Shown here one piece after another: positions 1 to 7,066 of a DNA stretch of 16,571 bases. Numbering within the stretch: position 1 is the stretch's first letter; every line of letters begins with the position of its first letter. Below the pieces are notes generated by a model, which searched no databases, was not told the DNA's origin, and saw only the letters and a program-made list of their open reading frames with translations. The stretch lies in NCBI GenBank assembly GCA_030950765.1, contig JAUZQX010000154.1, positions 1 through 16,571 of the forward strand, given 5' to 3'. The position numbers were made by a program, and so were the translations under genes. The stretch is from Ghiorsea sp. Its GTDB lineage: Bacteria > Pseudomonadota > Zetaproteobacteria > Mariprofundales > Mariprofundaceae.

Positions 1-1
1 T

Positions 2-988
2 GATGGTGTAAATGATGTTCCCTACTTCACCAATGAGAATATTTTTAACAACACATTGCCAATTGAACACCTTATTATCATTGGTGGTGGGCCGATTGGC
101 ATTGAACTGGCTCAAGGCCATCGCAGATTGGGTGCAAAAGTGACTGTGATTGAAGTGATGAAACTACTGGCTAAAGATGACCCTGATTTAACATCCGTGG
201 TGATTAAACATTTAAGCAAAGAGGGCATCAACTTTCACGAGGGCGTGAACAACCTTCGCTTTGAACAGCATGATGATGGCATCCACGCTTTCTTTGATGA
301 AGGTGATGGGAGCGACACAAAAGTGTGCGATATTCAGGGTTCACATTTATTGATTGCCACAGGGCGCAAAGCCAATGTGGACGTCTTAAATCTTGAAGCG
401 GCAAACGTAACGTACTCGCCACGCGGTATTGAAGTGGATAAACGTTTGCGAAGCAGTAACAAAAAAATATTTGCCATTGGTGATGTCGCAGGCCCTTATC
501 AGTTTACCCACATGGCGGCATATCAAGCGGGTATTATTATTCGTAATATCTTGTTCAAAATACCTGCCAAAGTGGATTATTCCGCCGTACCTTGGGTGAC
601 GTATACTGACCCCGAACTGGCACACGTGGGTTTAACCGAAGCCGATGCCAAAGCACAAGGTACAGAGGTACGTATCCTCAAATGGGATTTCACCGAAAAC
701 GATAGAGCCCAAGCTGAGCAGCGCACTGAAGGTCTAGTCAAGGTGGTGGTCACAGCCAAAGGTTTAATTTTAGGCACAAGCATTGTGGGTTTACACGCTG
801 GCGAATTAATTCAACCTTGGATTCTAGCCATTTCGCAAAAAATGAAAATTGGGGCGATGGCATCAGCCATTGCGCCCTACCCAACCCTTGCCGAAGTGAA
901 CAAACGCATTGCGGGCAGCTTTTATACGGATAAATTATTCTCAGAAGGAACACGACGGATTGTCCGCTTTCTTATGCGTTGGTTTTGA
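2..988 (+). CDS. Mercuric-reductase-like/dihydrolipoamide-dehydrogenase-like flavoprotein, 3' part (5' end outside window)
   Basis: The frame is open to the left edge, so the gene starts upstream; 328 C-terminal residues are visible of the roughly 460-480 usual for the family. The missing part would hold the FAD-binding GxGxxG and the redox CxxxxC. Visible are the NAD(P)-binding GGGPIG (residues 28-33 of the visible part), ATGRKAN, the second FAD motif FAIGDVAG, and the dimerisation domain with GLHAGELIQPW. The family passes electrons between NAD(P)H and a disulfide through FAD. Where true lipoamide dehydrogenases have the catalytic His of HPT...E, this protein has APYPTLAE with Tyr (codon 878-880). 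That pattern is seen in mercuric-reductase-like relatives. The C-terminal vicinal cysteines of MerA are absent, so mercury reduction is not supported. sucA follows 47 nt downstream, but service as E3 of that complex is doubtful. A TTG at 56 is internal, not the start. Confidence 0.85.
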   Translation, partial: DGVNDVPYFTNENIFNNTLPIEHLIIIGGGPIGIELAQGHRRLGAKVTVIEVMKLLAKDDPDLTSVVIKHLSKEGINFHEGVNNLRFEQHDDGIHAFFDEGDGSDTKVCDIQGSHLLIATGRKANVDVLNLEAANVTYSPRGIEVDKRLRSSNKKIFAIGDVAGPYQFTHMAAYQAGIIIRNILFKIPAKVDYSAVPWVTYTDPELAHVGLTEADAKAQGTEVRILKWDFTENDRAQAEQRTEGLVKVVVTAKGLILGTSIVGLHAGELIQPWILAISQKMKIGAMASAIAPYPTLAEVNKRIAGSFYTDKLFSEGTRRIVRFLMRWF

Positions 989-1026
989 TATACGCTACAG
1001 GTTAGCCATCACATGATTCACCGCAT

Positions 1027-1033
1027 AAGGAGG
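1027..1033 (+). promoter_or_regulatory. Shine-Dalgarno sequence of sucA that leaves the start codon ambiguous
   Basis: A near-perfect AAGGAGG lies immediately before sucA. Only two bases separate it from the ATG at 1036, which is closer than normal. The following codon, TTG at 1039, is five bases away and would be better spaced. The two starts differ by one residue. An in-frame stop at 1003-1005 rules out a much longer N-terminus. Confidence 0.7.
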
Positions 1034-1035
1034 CT

Positions 1036-3819
1036 ATGTTGCCCGAATCACACAGTACACAAATTTCTTTAACCTCACACGCTGAGGCATTAACAAAACT
1101 TAAGCAGGACATGCGTATAACCACCACAAACCATGTGGTAAAAAAACAAGAAATGCCAGCAACAAAACCGCAAAAACCTACGGTAAAAAAAGCGGATGTA
1201 TCAACAGATTTATACGATATAGAATACCCCTCGCGCGCCCTTTATCTTATCAATGCATGGCGTATGCACGGGCATTTACGTGCAGACTTAGACCCGCTGA
1301 AGCTCAACCCCCCTCATATTGCACCTGATATGGAGCTTGCTTATTATGGATTAAGTGAAGCAGACTTGGACACGCCTTTTCCAACGGGTGATTTGGTGGC
1401 CCCCGCGCAACTACCCTTACGTGAAATTTTATCGCTTTTAAAACAAACTTACAGTGGACATATTGCACCCGAATTGATGCATATCAGTGATACCGCGCGA
1501 CGTAATTGGTTACAACACAAGCTGGAAGGGGCGCGCTCCACCCCACAGTTTAACGCCGAACAACGCAAACATATTTTCAGCATGGTTATGAAAGCCGAAG
1601 AGTTTGAACGCTTTTTGCATACACGTTACACAGGGCAAAAACGTTTCTCTCTGGAAGGTGGTGAAAGCCTTATCCCTATGTTGGACAACCTTATTCAGCG
1701 GGCTGGTGGCAAAGGTGTAAAAGAAATTATTTTAGGTATGGCACACCGTGGCCGGCTAAATGTGCTTGCCAATATCTTGGGAAAATCTCTCAGCGATATT
1801 TTTGCGGAATTTGAAGGTAACAAGTTTGCAGATGCCGAAAGTGGTGCTGGTGATGTCAAATATCATATGGGGTTTTCATCGGATATTAGCACCGAAAAGG
1901 GCACTGTACATTTATCCCTTGGTTTTAACCCATCTCACCTTGAAATCATTTCACCTGTTGTCTTGGGCAGTGTGCGTGCGCGTCAATGTAGGCGCAAAGA
2001 TAATGCACGACGGCAGGTGATGGGTGTGTTGATTCATGGCGATGCTGCTTTCGCAGGACAAGGTGTGGTCGCTGAATCCTTAAACCTAGGCGACTTATCA
2101 GGCTATCGCACAGGCGGCACTATTCACATCGTGGTCAACAATCAAATTGGTTTTACCACCAACCCTTTTGATGCTCGCTCAACATTCTATTGTACCGATG
2201 TTGCCAAGCTGGTGCAGGCACCCATCTTGCATGTGAATGGTGATGACCCTGAAGCATGTTGTATGGCGATGGAACTGGCAATGGACTACCGCCATAAATT
2301 CCGCAGTGATGTGGTCATTGATTTAATTTGTTATCGTAAACTGGGGCACAATGAAGCCGATGCACCAGAAGTCACCCAACCAAAAATGTACCAACGTATC
2401 CAAGAGCACCCCTCCGTACAAAGCATTTATCGCGAGCAACTAGCAAAAGATGGTGTACAAAGTGAAGACGAGTCCCTTCAAACCGCCAAGTTTTTCCGCG
2501 AATGTTTGGATAGCGTGCGCAAAAATAATATTGCAGCACCACAGCAGGCACCCAAACATGAAAATAGTCTGCATGGGCGCTGGGAAGGTTTTGTACGACA
2601 CACTGATGAAGAGCCTGACACCACAGTGGATGAAACAAACCTAAAACGTTTGGTATTAAGTGCGACCACCGTGCCTGAAGGCTTTAAGTTGCACCCTAAA
2701 GTACAAAAGATTTACGCAAACCGTGTTGCCATGATACATGATGATATGCCTATCGATTGGGGTTGTGCTGAAATGATGGCATACGCTTCTTTAGTGGATG
2801 AAGGCGGCTGGGTTCGTTTAACAGGACAAGACTCTGGACGTGGTACTTTTTTCCACAGACACGCCATTGTTTATGACCAAAACACAGGCAAAGGTTTTAC
2901 CCCACTGCGCCAGTTGCGCCAAGGTGAACTGTCACGCTTCTTAGTGGTTGATAGCATGTTATCCGAAATGGCCGTGATGGCTTATGAATATGGGTATTCG
3001 GTTGCCGAGCCTAGAGCCTTGGTTATTTGGGAAGCTCAATATGGTGATTTCGCCAATATGGCGCAGGTAGTAATAGACCAGTTCGTAGCTGCGGGTGAAT
3101 CCAAATGGAATCGCATGTCGGGTTTAACGCTTTGGTTACCACATGGTTATGAAGGGCAAGGTGCGGAACACTCATCAGCAAGACTAGAACGTTTTCTACA
3201 GCTATGCTCCAATGATAATATGCAAGTGGTCTGCCCGACTACACCTGCCCAAATTTTTCACTTGTTGCGCAGACAACATCAGCATCAAGCACGAAAACCC
3301 CTGATTATCATGGCACCCAAAAGCATGTTGCGCAATAAAGCTTCTACATCCACAGTATCCGACTTGGTTACAGGCGCTTTTCAGCCTATTTTGGACAATA
3401 CATGTGCGGGTCATGCTAGACGCGTTATTTTATGCAGTGGTAAGGTATATTACGATTTACTTGAAGCGCGCAACAAACATGAAACCAATGATACACATAT
3501 CATTCGTATCGAACGTTTATACCCCTTCCCTGCTGCTGAACTGACTGCAATCATGAAAACGTACACCGATTGCAAAGAAGTGGTGTGGTTACAAGAAGAG
3601 CCCATCAATCAAGGTGCTTGGCGACAAATCAAACACGTGATTCAAGACGCGCTTTTGAGCGAACAAACCTTGTATGTATTGGCACGTGATGCTTTGGCAG
3701 CACCTGCTGTAGGTTCGATTAAACGACACAATGAAGAAAAAGAATATCTGATGACAGCTGCATTAGGCACTGACACCAGTCAACTACTGGAATACAAAAT
3801 GGGGTGGCACCATGTTTGA
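1036..3819 (+). CDS. sucA: 2-oxoglutarate dehydrogenase E1 component
   Basis: Thiamine-diphosphate enzyme that decarboxylates 2-oxoglutarate and transfers the succinyl group to lipoyl-E2 in the TCA cycle, in the cytoplasm. It has 927 residues (E. coli about 933). Family motifs run in order: LINAWRMHGHLRADLDPL (71-88), KRFSLEGGESLIP (202-214), MAHRGRLNVL with active-site His237, NPSHLEI with His301, the ThDP/Mg signature GDAA (335-338) through NNQIGFTT (368-375), HNEADAP (438-444), and HGYEGQGAEHSSARLERFL from residue 703. The C-terminus keeps RDALAAPAVG. The first ~60 residues are odd. The usual segment with YIE-LY...DP.SV..W, which contacts E2, is missing and replaced by a Lys/Pro-rich tail, and an upstream stop excludes a longer start. 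The gene overlaps sucB by 8 nt, so translation is probably coupled. Catalytic identity is secure. Confidence 0.97.
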   Translation: MLPESHSTQISLTSHAEALTKLKQDMRITTTNHVVKKQEMPATKPQKPTVKKADVSTDLYDIEYPSRALYLINAWRMHGHLRADLDPLKLNPPHIAPDMELAYYGLSEADLDTPFPTGDLVAPAQLPLREILSLLKQTYSGHIAPELMHISDTARRNWLQHKLEGARSTPQFNAEQRKHIFSMVMKAEEFERFLHTRYTGQKRFSLEGGESLIPMLDNLIQRAGGKGVKEIILGMAHRGRLNVLANILGKSLSDIFAEFEGNKFADAESGAGDVKYHMGFSSDISTEKGTVHLSLGFNPSHLEIISPVVLGSVRARQCRRKDNARRQVMGVLIHGDAAFAGQGVVAESLNLGDLSGYRTGGTIHIVVNNQIGFTTNPFDARSTFYCTDVAKLVQAPILHVNGDDPEACCMAMELAMDYRHKFRSDVVIDLICYRKLGHNEADAPEVTQPKMYQRIQEHPSVQSIYREQLAKDGVQSEDESLQTAKFFRECLDSVRKNNIAAPQQAPKHENSLHGRWEGFVRHTDEEPDTTVDETNLKRLVLSATTVPEGFKLHPKVQKIYANRVAMIHDDMPIDWGCAEMMAYASLVDEGGWVRLTGQDSGRGTFFHRHAIVYDQNTGKGFTPLRQLRQGELSRFLVVDSMLSEMAVMAYEYGYSVAEPRALVIWEAQYGDFANMAQVVIDQFVAAGESKWNRMSGLTLWLPHGYEGQGAEHSSARLERFLQLCSNDNMQVVCPTTPAQIFHLLRRQHQHQARKPLIIMAPKSMLRNKASTSTVSDLVTGAFQPILDNTCAGHARRVILCSGKVYYDLLEARNKHETNDTHIIRIERLYPFPAAELTAIMKTYTDCKEVVWLQEEPINQGAWRQIKHVIQDALLSEQTLYVLARDALAAPAVGSIKRHNEEKEYLMTAALGTDTSQLLEYKMGWHHV

Positions 3820-4873
3820 AATTAAAGTACCCAGCTTGGGTGAATCCGATACCGAAGCTACGCTGATTGCATGGCTTAAAGATGTGGGCGATGAAGTGTT
3901 TGTGGATGATATTATTGCTGAAATCGAAAGCGATAAAATCACCATGGAAATCACCGCTAGCGAATCTGGTATACTCAAAGAACAACTGGCTGCCGAAGAA
4001 GATACTGTAGAACCAGAACAAGTCATTGGTTTGATTGATACTTCTGTAGAAGTGGGTGAAACACCGAAACCACCAACAGCAGAAACAAAAGAAGAGCCAA
4101 AACCTTCGCAAGAAACGATTCCTGCCTCTGAAACCATAGATGACATAACAGCAGAAACAACGCAACTTACTGAACGCGAACAAATCAGTGTACCTATGAC
4201 ACGTTTGCGTAAACGCATTGCCACCCGCCTCAAAGAAGCACAAAACACGGCTGCCATGCTCACCACATTTAATGAAGTGAATATGCAGCCCATCATGGAT
4301 ATACGCAAACAATACCAAGAAGAATTTACAGCCAAGTTCGGTGTGAAATTGGGTTTTATGTCGTTTTTTGTTAAAGCATGTGTCTCAGCTTGCGCCGAGT
4401 TTCCAACCGTGAATGCTTATATTGATGGTGATGATGTGTTATATCATAATTATATTGATATGGGCATTGCCGTCTCCACGGATAACGGTTTGATTGTACC
4501 TGTATTGCGCGACGCAGGCATCAAAAGTTATGCGGATATAGAACAAGACATCATAACCTTGGCAGGCAAAGCCAGAGAAGGCGGCTTAAAACCCGATGAC
4601 TTACAAGGTGGCACATTCTCCATCACCAATGGCGGCATTTTTGGCTCTATGTTGTCTACTCCCATCTTGAACACCCCCCAAAGTGCTATTTTGGGTATGC
4701 ATACCATTACCCAACGCGCTGTGGTTGAAGATGGTCTGATTGTGGCAAGGCCCATGATGTATCTCGCCATGTCTTACGACCATCGTCTTGTTGATGGCAA
4801 AGATGCGGTGCAATTTCTTGTGCATGTCAAAAAAGCTTTGGAAAACCCCAGCAAAGAAGCTATAGGACTATAG
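3812..4873 (+). CDS. sucB: Dihydrolipoyllysine succinyltransferase, E2 of 2-oxoglutarate dehydrogenase, without PSBD
   Basis: E2o core: accepts the succinyl group on a lipoyl arm and transfers it to CoA, giving succinyl-CoA. Residues 1-76 form one lipoyl domain with the modified lysine in ESDKITMEI (Lys42). Residues 77-121 are a Pro/Glu/Thr-rich flexible linker. Residues ~124-353 are the acyltransferase core, starting VPMTRLRKRIATRL and containing TAMLTTFNEVN-like, GFMSFFVKA, ITNGGIFGS and the catalytic DHRLVDG (His324, Asp328). The core closely resembles E. coli SucB, but total length is 353 against about 405. The deficit falls on the peripheral subunit-binding domain (PSBD), which normally binds E3 and has no counterpart in the linker. 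The start ATG lies inside the sucA stop region (8-nt overlap). lipB, on the opposite strand 1.5 kb away, encodes the enzyme that starts lipoylation. Confidence 0.96.
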   Translation: MFEIKVPSLGESDTEATLIAWLKDVGDEVFVDDIIAEIESDKITMEITASESGILKEQLAAEEDTVEPEQVIGLIDTSVEVGETPKPPTAETKEEPKPSQETIPASETIDDITAETTQLTEREQISVPMTRLRKRIATRLKEAQNTAAMLTTFNEVNMQPIMDIRKQYQEEFTAKFGVKLGFMSFFVKACVSACAEFPTVNAYIDGDDVLYHNYIDMGIAVSTDNGLIVPVLRDAGIKSYADIEQDIITLAGKAREGGLKPDDLQGGTFSITNGGIFGSMLSTPILNTPQSAILGMHTITQRAVVEDGLIVARPMMYLAMSYDHRLVDGKDAVQFLVHVKKALENPSKEAIGL

Positions 4874-4939
4874 TTTAACCCTTTATTATTCATGTGTTAG
4901 CACCCACATAGCATATTCATGCGATATACACTTAGCTAA

Positions 4940-5000
4940 CCCCTCTTCATGCTTCGCATACTGGATGATGTACTTATGCATCATGCGGTGGAGAGAGGGG
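4940..5000 (+). promoter_or_regulatory. Leader hairpin that pairs the rpoS Shine-Dalgarno
   Basis: In the sucB-rpoS gap the pyrimidine run CCCCTCT (4940-4946) is complementary to AGAGGGG (4994-5000), which is the purine-rich ribosome-binding site of the sigma gene. G-U pairing of 4947 with 4993 adds one pair. Inside this outer stem are CGC/GCG (4955-4957 with 4985-4987) and ATGATG/CATCAT (4965-4970 with 4979-4984) around an 8-nt loop. The folded leader would hide the ribosome-binding site. The pairing is read directly from the sequence; regulatory use is inferred by analogy with the inhibitory leader of E. coli rpoS. Confidence 0.5.
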
Positions 5001-5006
5001 AAGATT

Positions 5007-5852
5007 ATGAAAGTAACTACAGCATTGGATCCGATGAGTTTGTACATGAAAGAAGTATCGCGTTATCAGCTTCTTACAGCCAAAGAAGAAATTGTCTTGG
5101 CAAACCAAATTAAAACAGGTGATGACGCTGCACGCCTAGCCATGATTAATGCAAACTTACGTTTGGTCGTAAAAATTGCACGCCGCTATATGAACCCCAA
5201 TGTACCTCTCGAAGATTTGATTGAAGAAGGTAATATCGGACTAATGCGTGCTGTGGAGAAATTTGACCCTGAACATGAATGTCGTTTTTCAACCTATGCT
5301 ACATGGTGGATTCGCCAAAGTATTGAGCGTAGCATTATGAATCAAGCTCACACTATTCGAGTTCCCGTTCACGTTGCTAAAGAAATCAACAGCATGGGGC
5401 GTTATGTTAATCGTTTGCGCAACACATTGGGGCGCGAACCCACTGAAAATGAAATCGCAGTCAGCATGGGTAATACCGAGAAGCGTGTACAAGAACTCAA
5501 AGAAGCCGTGATGCCGACAGACAGCGCAGATCAAATCATGCTGGGTACAGATGATTTAACCTTATATGACATTATTGAAGACTGTACGGCGGAACAACCT
5601 TGCCACGAGTTAAACAAAAATCTTTGCAAAGATATTCTTGATGGCTGGCTTAATTTCTTAAGCCAAAAAGAACAAAAGGTGATGTCACTTCGTTATGGTT
5701 TAGGGCATAGGGATGACCCGTGGACACTTGAAGCCATCGGTGAGCATATGGGTGTAACACGTGAACGCATTCGCCAAATTCAAGTTGCAGCATTAAAAAA
5801 ATTGCGTAACCTTCCAGAAGCTCAAACTATGCTTCTGGAGGAACTTATTTGA
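5007..5852 (+). CDS. rpoS: RNA polymerase sigma factor, RpoS-like group 2 sigma-70
   Basis: Directs RNA polymerase to promoters, typically of stationary-phase and stress genes in RpoS-bearing bacteria. It has 281 residues. Region 1.2 begins DPMSLYMKEV (8-17). Region 2 holds NLRLVVKIARRY (50-61), DLIEEGNIGLMRAVEKFDP (70-88) and the -10-binding FSTYATWWIRQSIERSIMNQ (94-113), followed by IRVPVHV. Region 3 is about 125-200. Region 4 is about 215-268, with a helix-turn-helix TLEAIGEHMGVTRERIRQIQ. The sequence is RpoS-like rather than RpoH-like (YATWWIRQ, VEKFDP). An ATG at 4965 is in frame but sits inside a leader hairpin without a ribosome-binding site. The ATG at 5007 follows GAGAGGGGAAG and starts the family domain, so I choose it. 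The stop overlaps the TTG start of apt by 4 nt. A housekeeping RpoD is excluded by the lack of region 1.1; another group 2 sigma is possible. Confidence 0.85.
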   Translation: MKVTTALDPMSLYMKEVSRYQLLTAKEEIVLANQIKTGDDAARLAMINANLRLVVKIARRYMNPNVPLEDLIEEGNIGLMRAVEKFDPEHECRFSTYATWWIRQSIERSIMNQAHTIRVPVHVAKEINSMGRYVNRLRNTLGREPTENEIAVSMGNTEKRVQELKEAVMPTDSADQIMLGTDDLTLYDIIEDCTAEQPCHELNKNLCKDILDGWLNFLSQKEQKVMSLRYGLGHRDDPWTLEAIGEHMGVTRERIRQIQVAALKKLRNLPEAQTMLLEELI

Positions 5853-6376
5853 CCGCGAAACCAGCCTTACAACTACGCGATTATATCCGAAACATTCCAG
5901 ACTTCCCCAAGCCTGGTATCAACTTCAAAGACATCAGCCCTCTTTTGGCTGATGGCGAAGCCTTTTCCGCATGCACATCTGAGCTTGCCGTACACATGCC
6001 TGATGACATTGATGCCATTGTCGGTATTGAATCGCGCGGCTTTTTATTTGGCGCGGCTTTAGCCCAACAAACAGGCGTTGGTTTCGTGCCTATTCGTAAA
6101 CCTGGAAAACTACCCGCTGACACCCATGCTGTTGAATACGAGCTCGAATATGGAACAGGTGTACTCGAAATTCATCGTGATGCGTTAAGTGCTGGGCATA
6201 AAGTGATTGTCATTGATGATTTATTAGCAACGGGTGGCTCTGCCGCTGCAACAATCGCCTTGATTGAAAAGTTAGGGGCAAAGGTTGAAGCATGTTTATT
6301 TGTCATTGAATTGGACTTTTTAGCTGGTCGAAAAAGGCTTCATCCTATCCCTGTACATAGCATTCTTCATTATTAA
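5849..6376 (+). CDS. apt: Adenine phosphoribosyltransferase
   Basis: Purine salvage enzyme converting adenine and PRPP to AMP and pyrophosphate in the cytoplasm. It has 175 residues, normal for the family. The signatures are FPKPGINFKDISPLL (19-33), IESRGFLFGAALA (60-72), the flexible RKPGKLP loop (83-89), and the PRPP-binding loop VIVIDDLLATGGSA (119-132). The start is TTG at 5849. A GGAGG stands 7 nt upstream, and the TTG overlaps the sigma-factor stop (TTGA), which indicates translational coupling of the two genes. No other in-frame start fits better, since the family N-terminus begins within the first few residues. It converges with lipB, with 5 nt between the stops, and no clear terminator hairpin is visible there. 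Confidence 0.95.
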   Translation: MTAKPALQLRDYIRNIPDFPKPGINFKDISPLLADGEAFSACTSELAVHMPDDIDAIVGIESRGFLFGAALAQQTGVGFVPIRKPGKLPADTHAVEYELEYGTGVLEIHRDALSAGHKVIVIDDLLATGGSAAATIALIEKLGAKVEACLFVIELDFLAGRKRLHPIPVHSILHY

Positions 6377-6381
6377 AACTA

Positions 6382-7017
6382 CTACAGCAACGACTTAAAC
6401 ACCGTTTCTGCATGTTGTATCAATACCGTTTCCACTGTGTTGCGGCTTCTATGCAACCCCAATTTTTCCAGTGATGTGACGGGTGCATCTTGCATGCCAC
6501 ACGGCACAATACCCTTAAAATGGCGCAAGTTTGGGCTGATGTTCAGCGCAATACCGTGCCACACCACCCAGCGCCGACAACGCACACCTGCGGCTGCTAT
6601 TTTCAAACCATCCACCCACACACCAATGCCTCGAGAGTCTCGCTCTGAGTCTATGCCTAGCTCTTCCAGTGTACGAATAATCATCTCTTCTAAACGCCAA
6701 ATATGTTGATGCAAGTCTTGCTCTTGGCTTAAGTTTGCCACCACATAACATAACAACTGCCCTGGACCATGGTAGGTCACTTCACCACCGCGACCCGTTT
6801 GAAATACTTCAATGGTATCACCATCCACTTCTCGGGTTAGTACATCCTGTGTCGTGCCTGAAGTACCCAAAGTATAAGTTGGTGGGTGTTCGGTAAGTAT
6901 CAATTTAAACCGACCATCGCCAGCAAGCATAGCATCACGCAAAGCTTCTTGTTCAGCCATGGCATCTGGGAAATATTGTTGTGTATGCCGAATCACATGT
7001 TGTTGAAAGAAACTCAT
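6382..7017 (-). CDS. lipB: Octanoyl-[acyl-carrier-protein]:protein octanoyltransferase
   Basis: First step of lipoate synthesis: moves octanoate from acyl carrier protein to the target lysine of lipoyl domains, which LipA then converts to lipoyl. It has 211 residues, the usual size. The motifs are LTEHPPTYTLG (41-51), the substrate-site RGGEVTYHGPGQ (76-87), and the catalytic pair Lys139 (in DGLKIAAAG) and Cys173 (in VPCGM), followed by VTSLEKLG. The SucB lipoyl domain encoded 1.5 kb away is an obvious substrate. The gene lies 49 nt downstream of the kinase-like gene on the same strand and probably shares its transcript. A weak AGG-type ribosome-binding site precedes the ATG. lipA is not in the window. 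Confidence 0.95.
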   Translation of the reverse strand: MSFFQQHVIRHTQQYFPDAMAEQEALRDAMLAGDGRFKLILTEHPPTYTLGTSGTTQDVLTREVDGDTIEVFQTGRGGEVTYHGPGQLLCYVVANLSQEQDLHQHIWRLEEMIIRTLEELGIDSERDSRGIGVWVDGLKIAAAGVRCRRWVVWHGIALNISPNLRHFKGIVPCGMQDAPVTSLEKLGLHRSRNTVETVLIQHAETVFKSLL

Positions 7018-7066
7018 CTCGGCAAAACCTGCATAAACTTAATGATTGTACAATACCAAGTATATT

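Noticed and set aside
56..988. Complete oxidoreductase gene starting at TTG 56
   Set aside because: The frame is open to base 2 and the upstream residues (VPYFTNENIF) match the family interior, so the gene is truncated by the window edge.
2..988. Mercuric reductase (merA)
   Set aside because: There are no C-terminal vicinal cysteines and no mer genes nearby; only the Tyr-containing dimer motif is MerA-like.
3719..4335. Two long minus-strand open frames (199 and 183 codons) across the sucA-sucB junction
   Set aside because: They are antisense to well-conserved sucA/sucB sequence. Their products are low-complexity Phe/Cys- or Ser-rich with no family features and no ribosome-binding site.
4965..5006. 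Upstream ATG giving the sigma factor 14 extra residues
   Set aside because: It lies inside the leader hairpin, has no SD, and the extra residues are unlike sigma factors. The ATG at 5007 has a strong SD.
6316..6336. CTTTTT/AAAAAG inverted repeat near the end of apt as a terminator
   Set aside because: It is a weak AT stem inside coding sequence, with no adjacent T-run in the right place for either gene.
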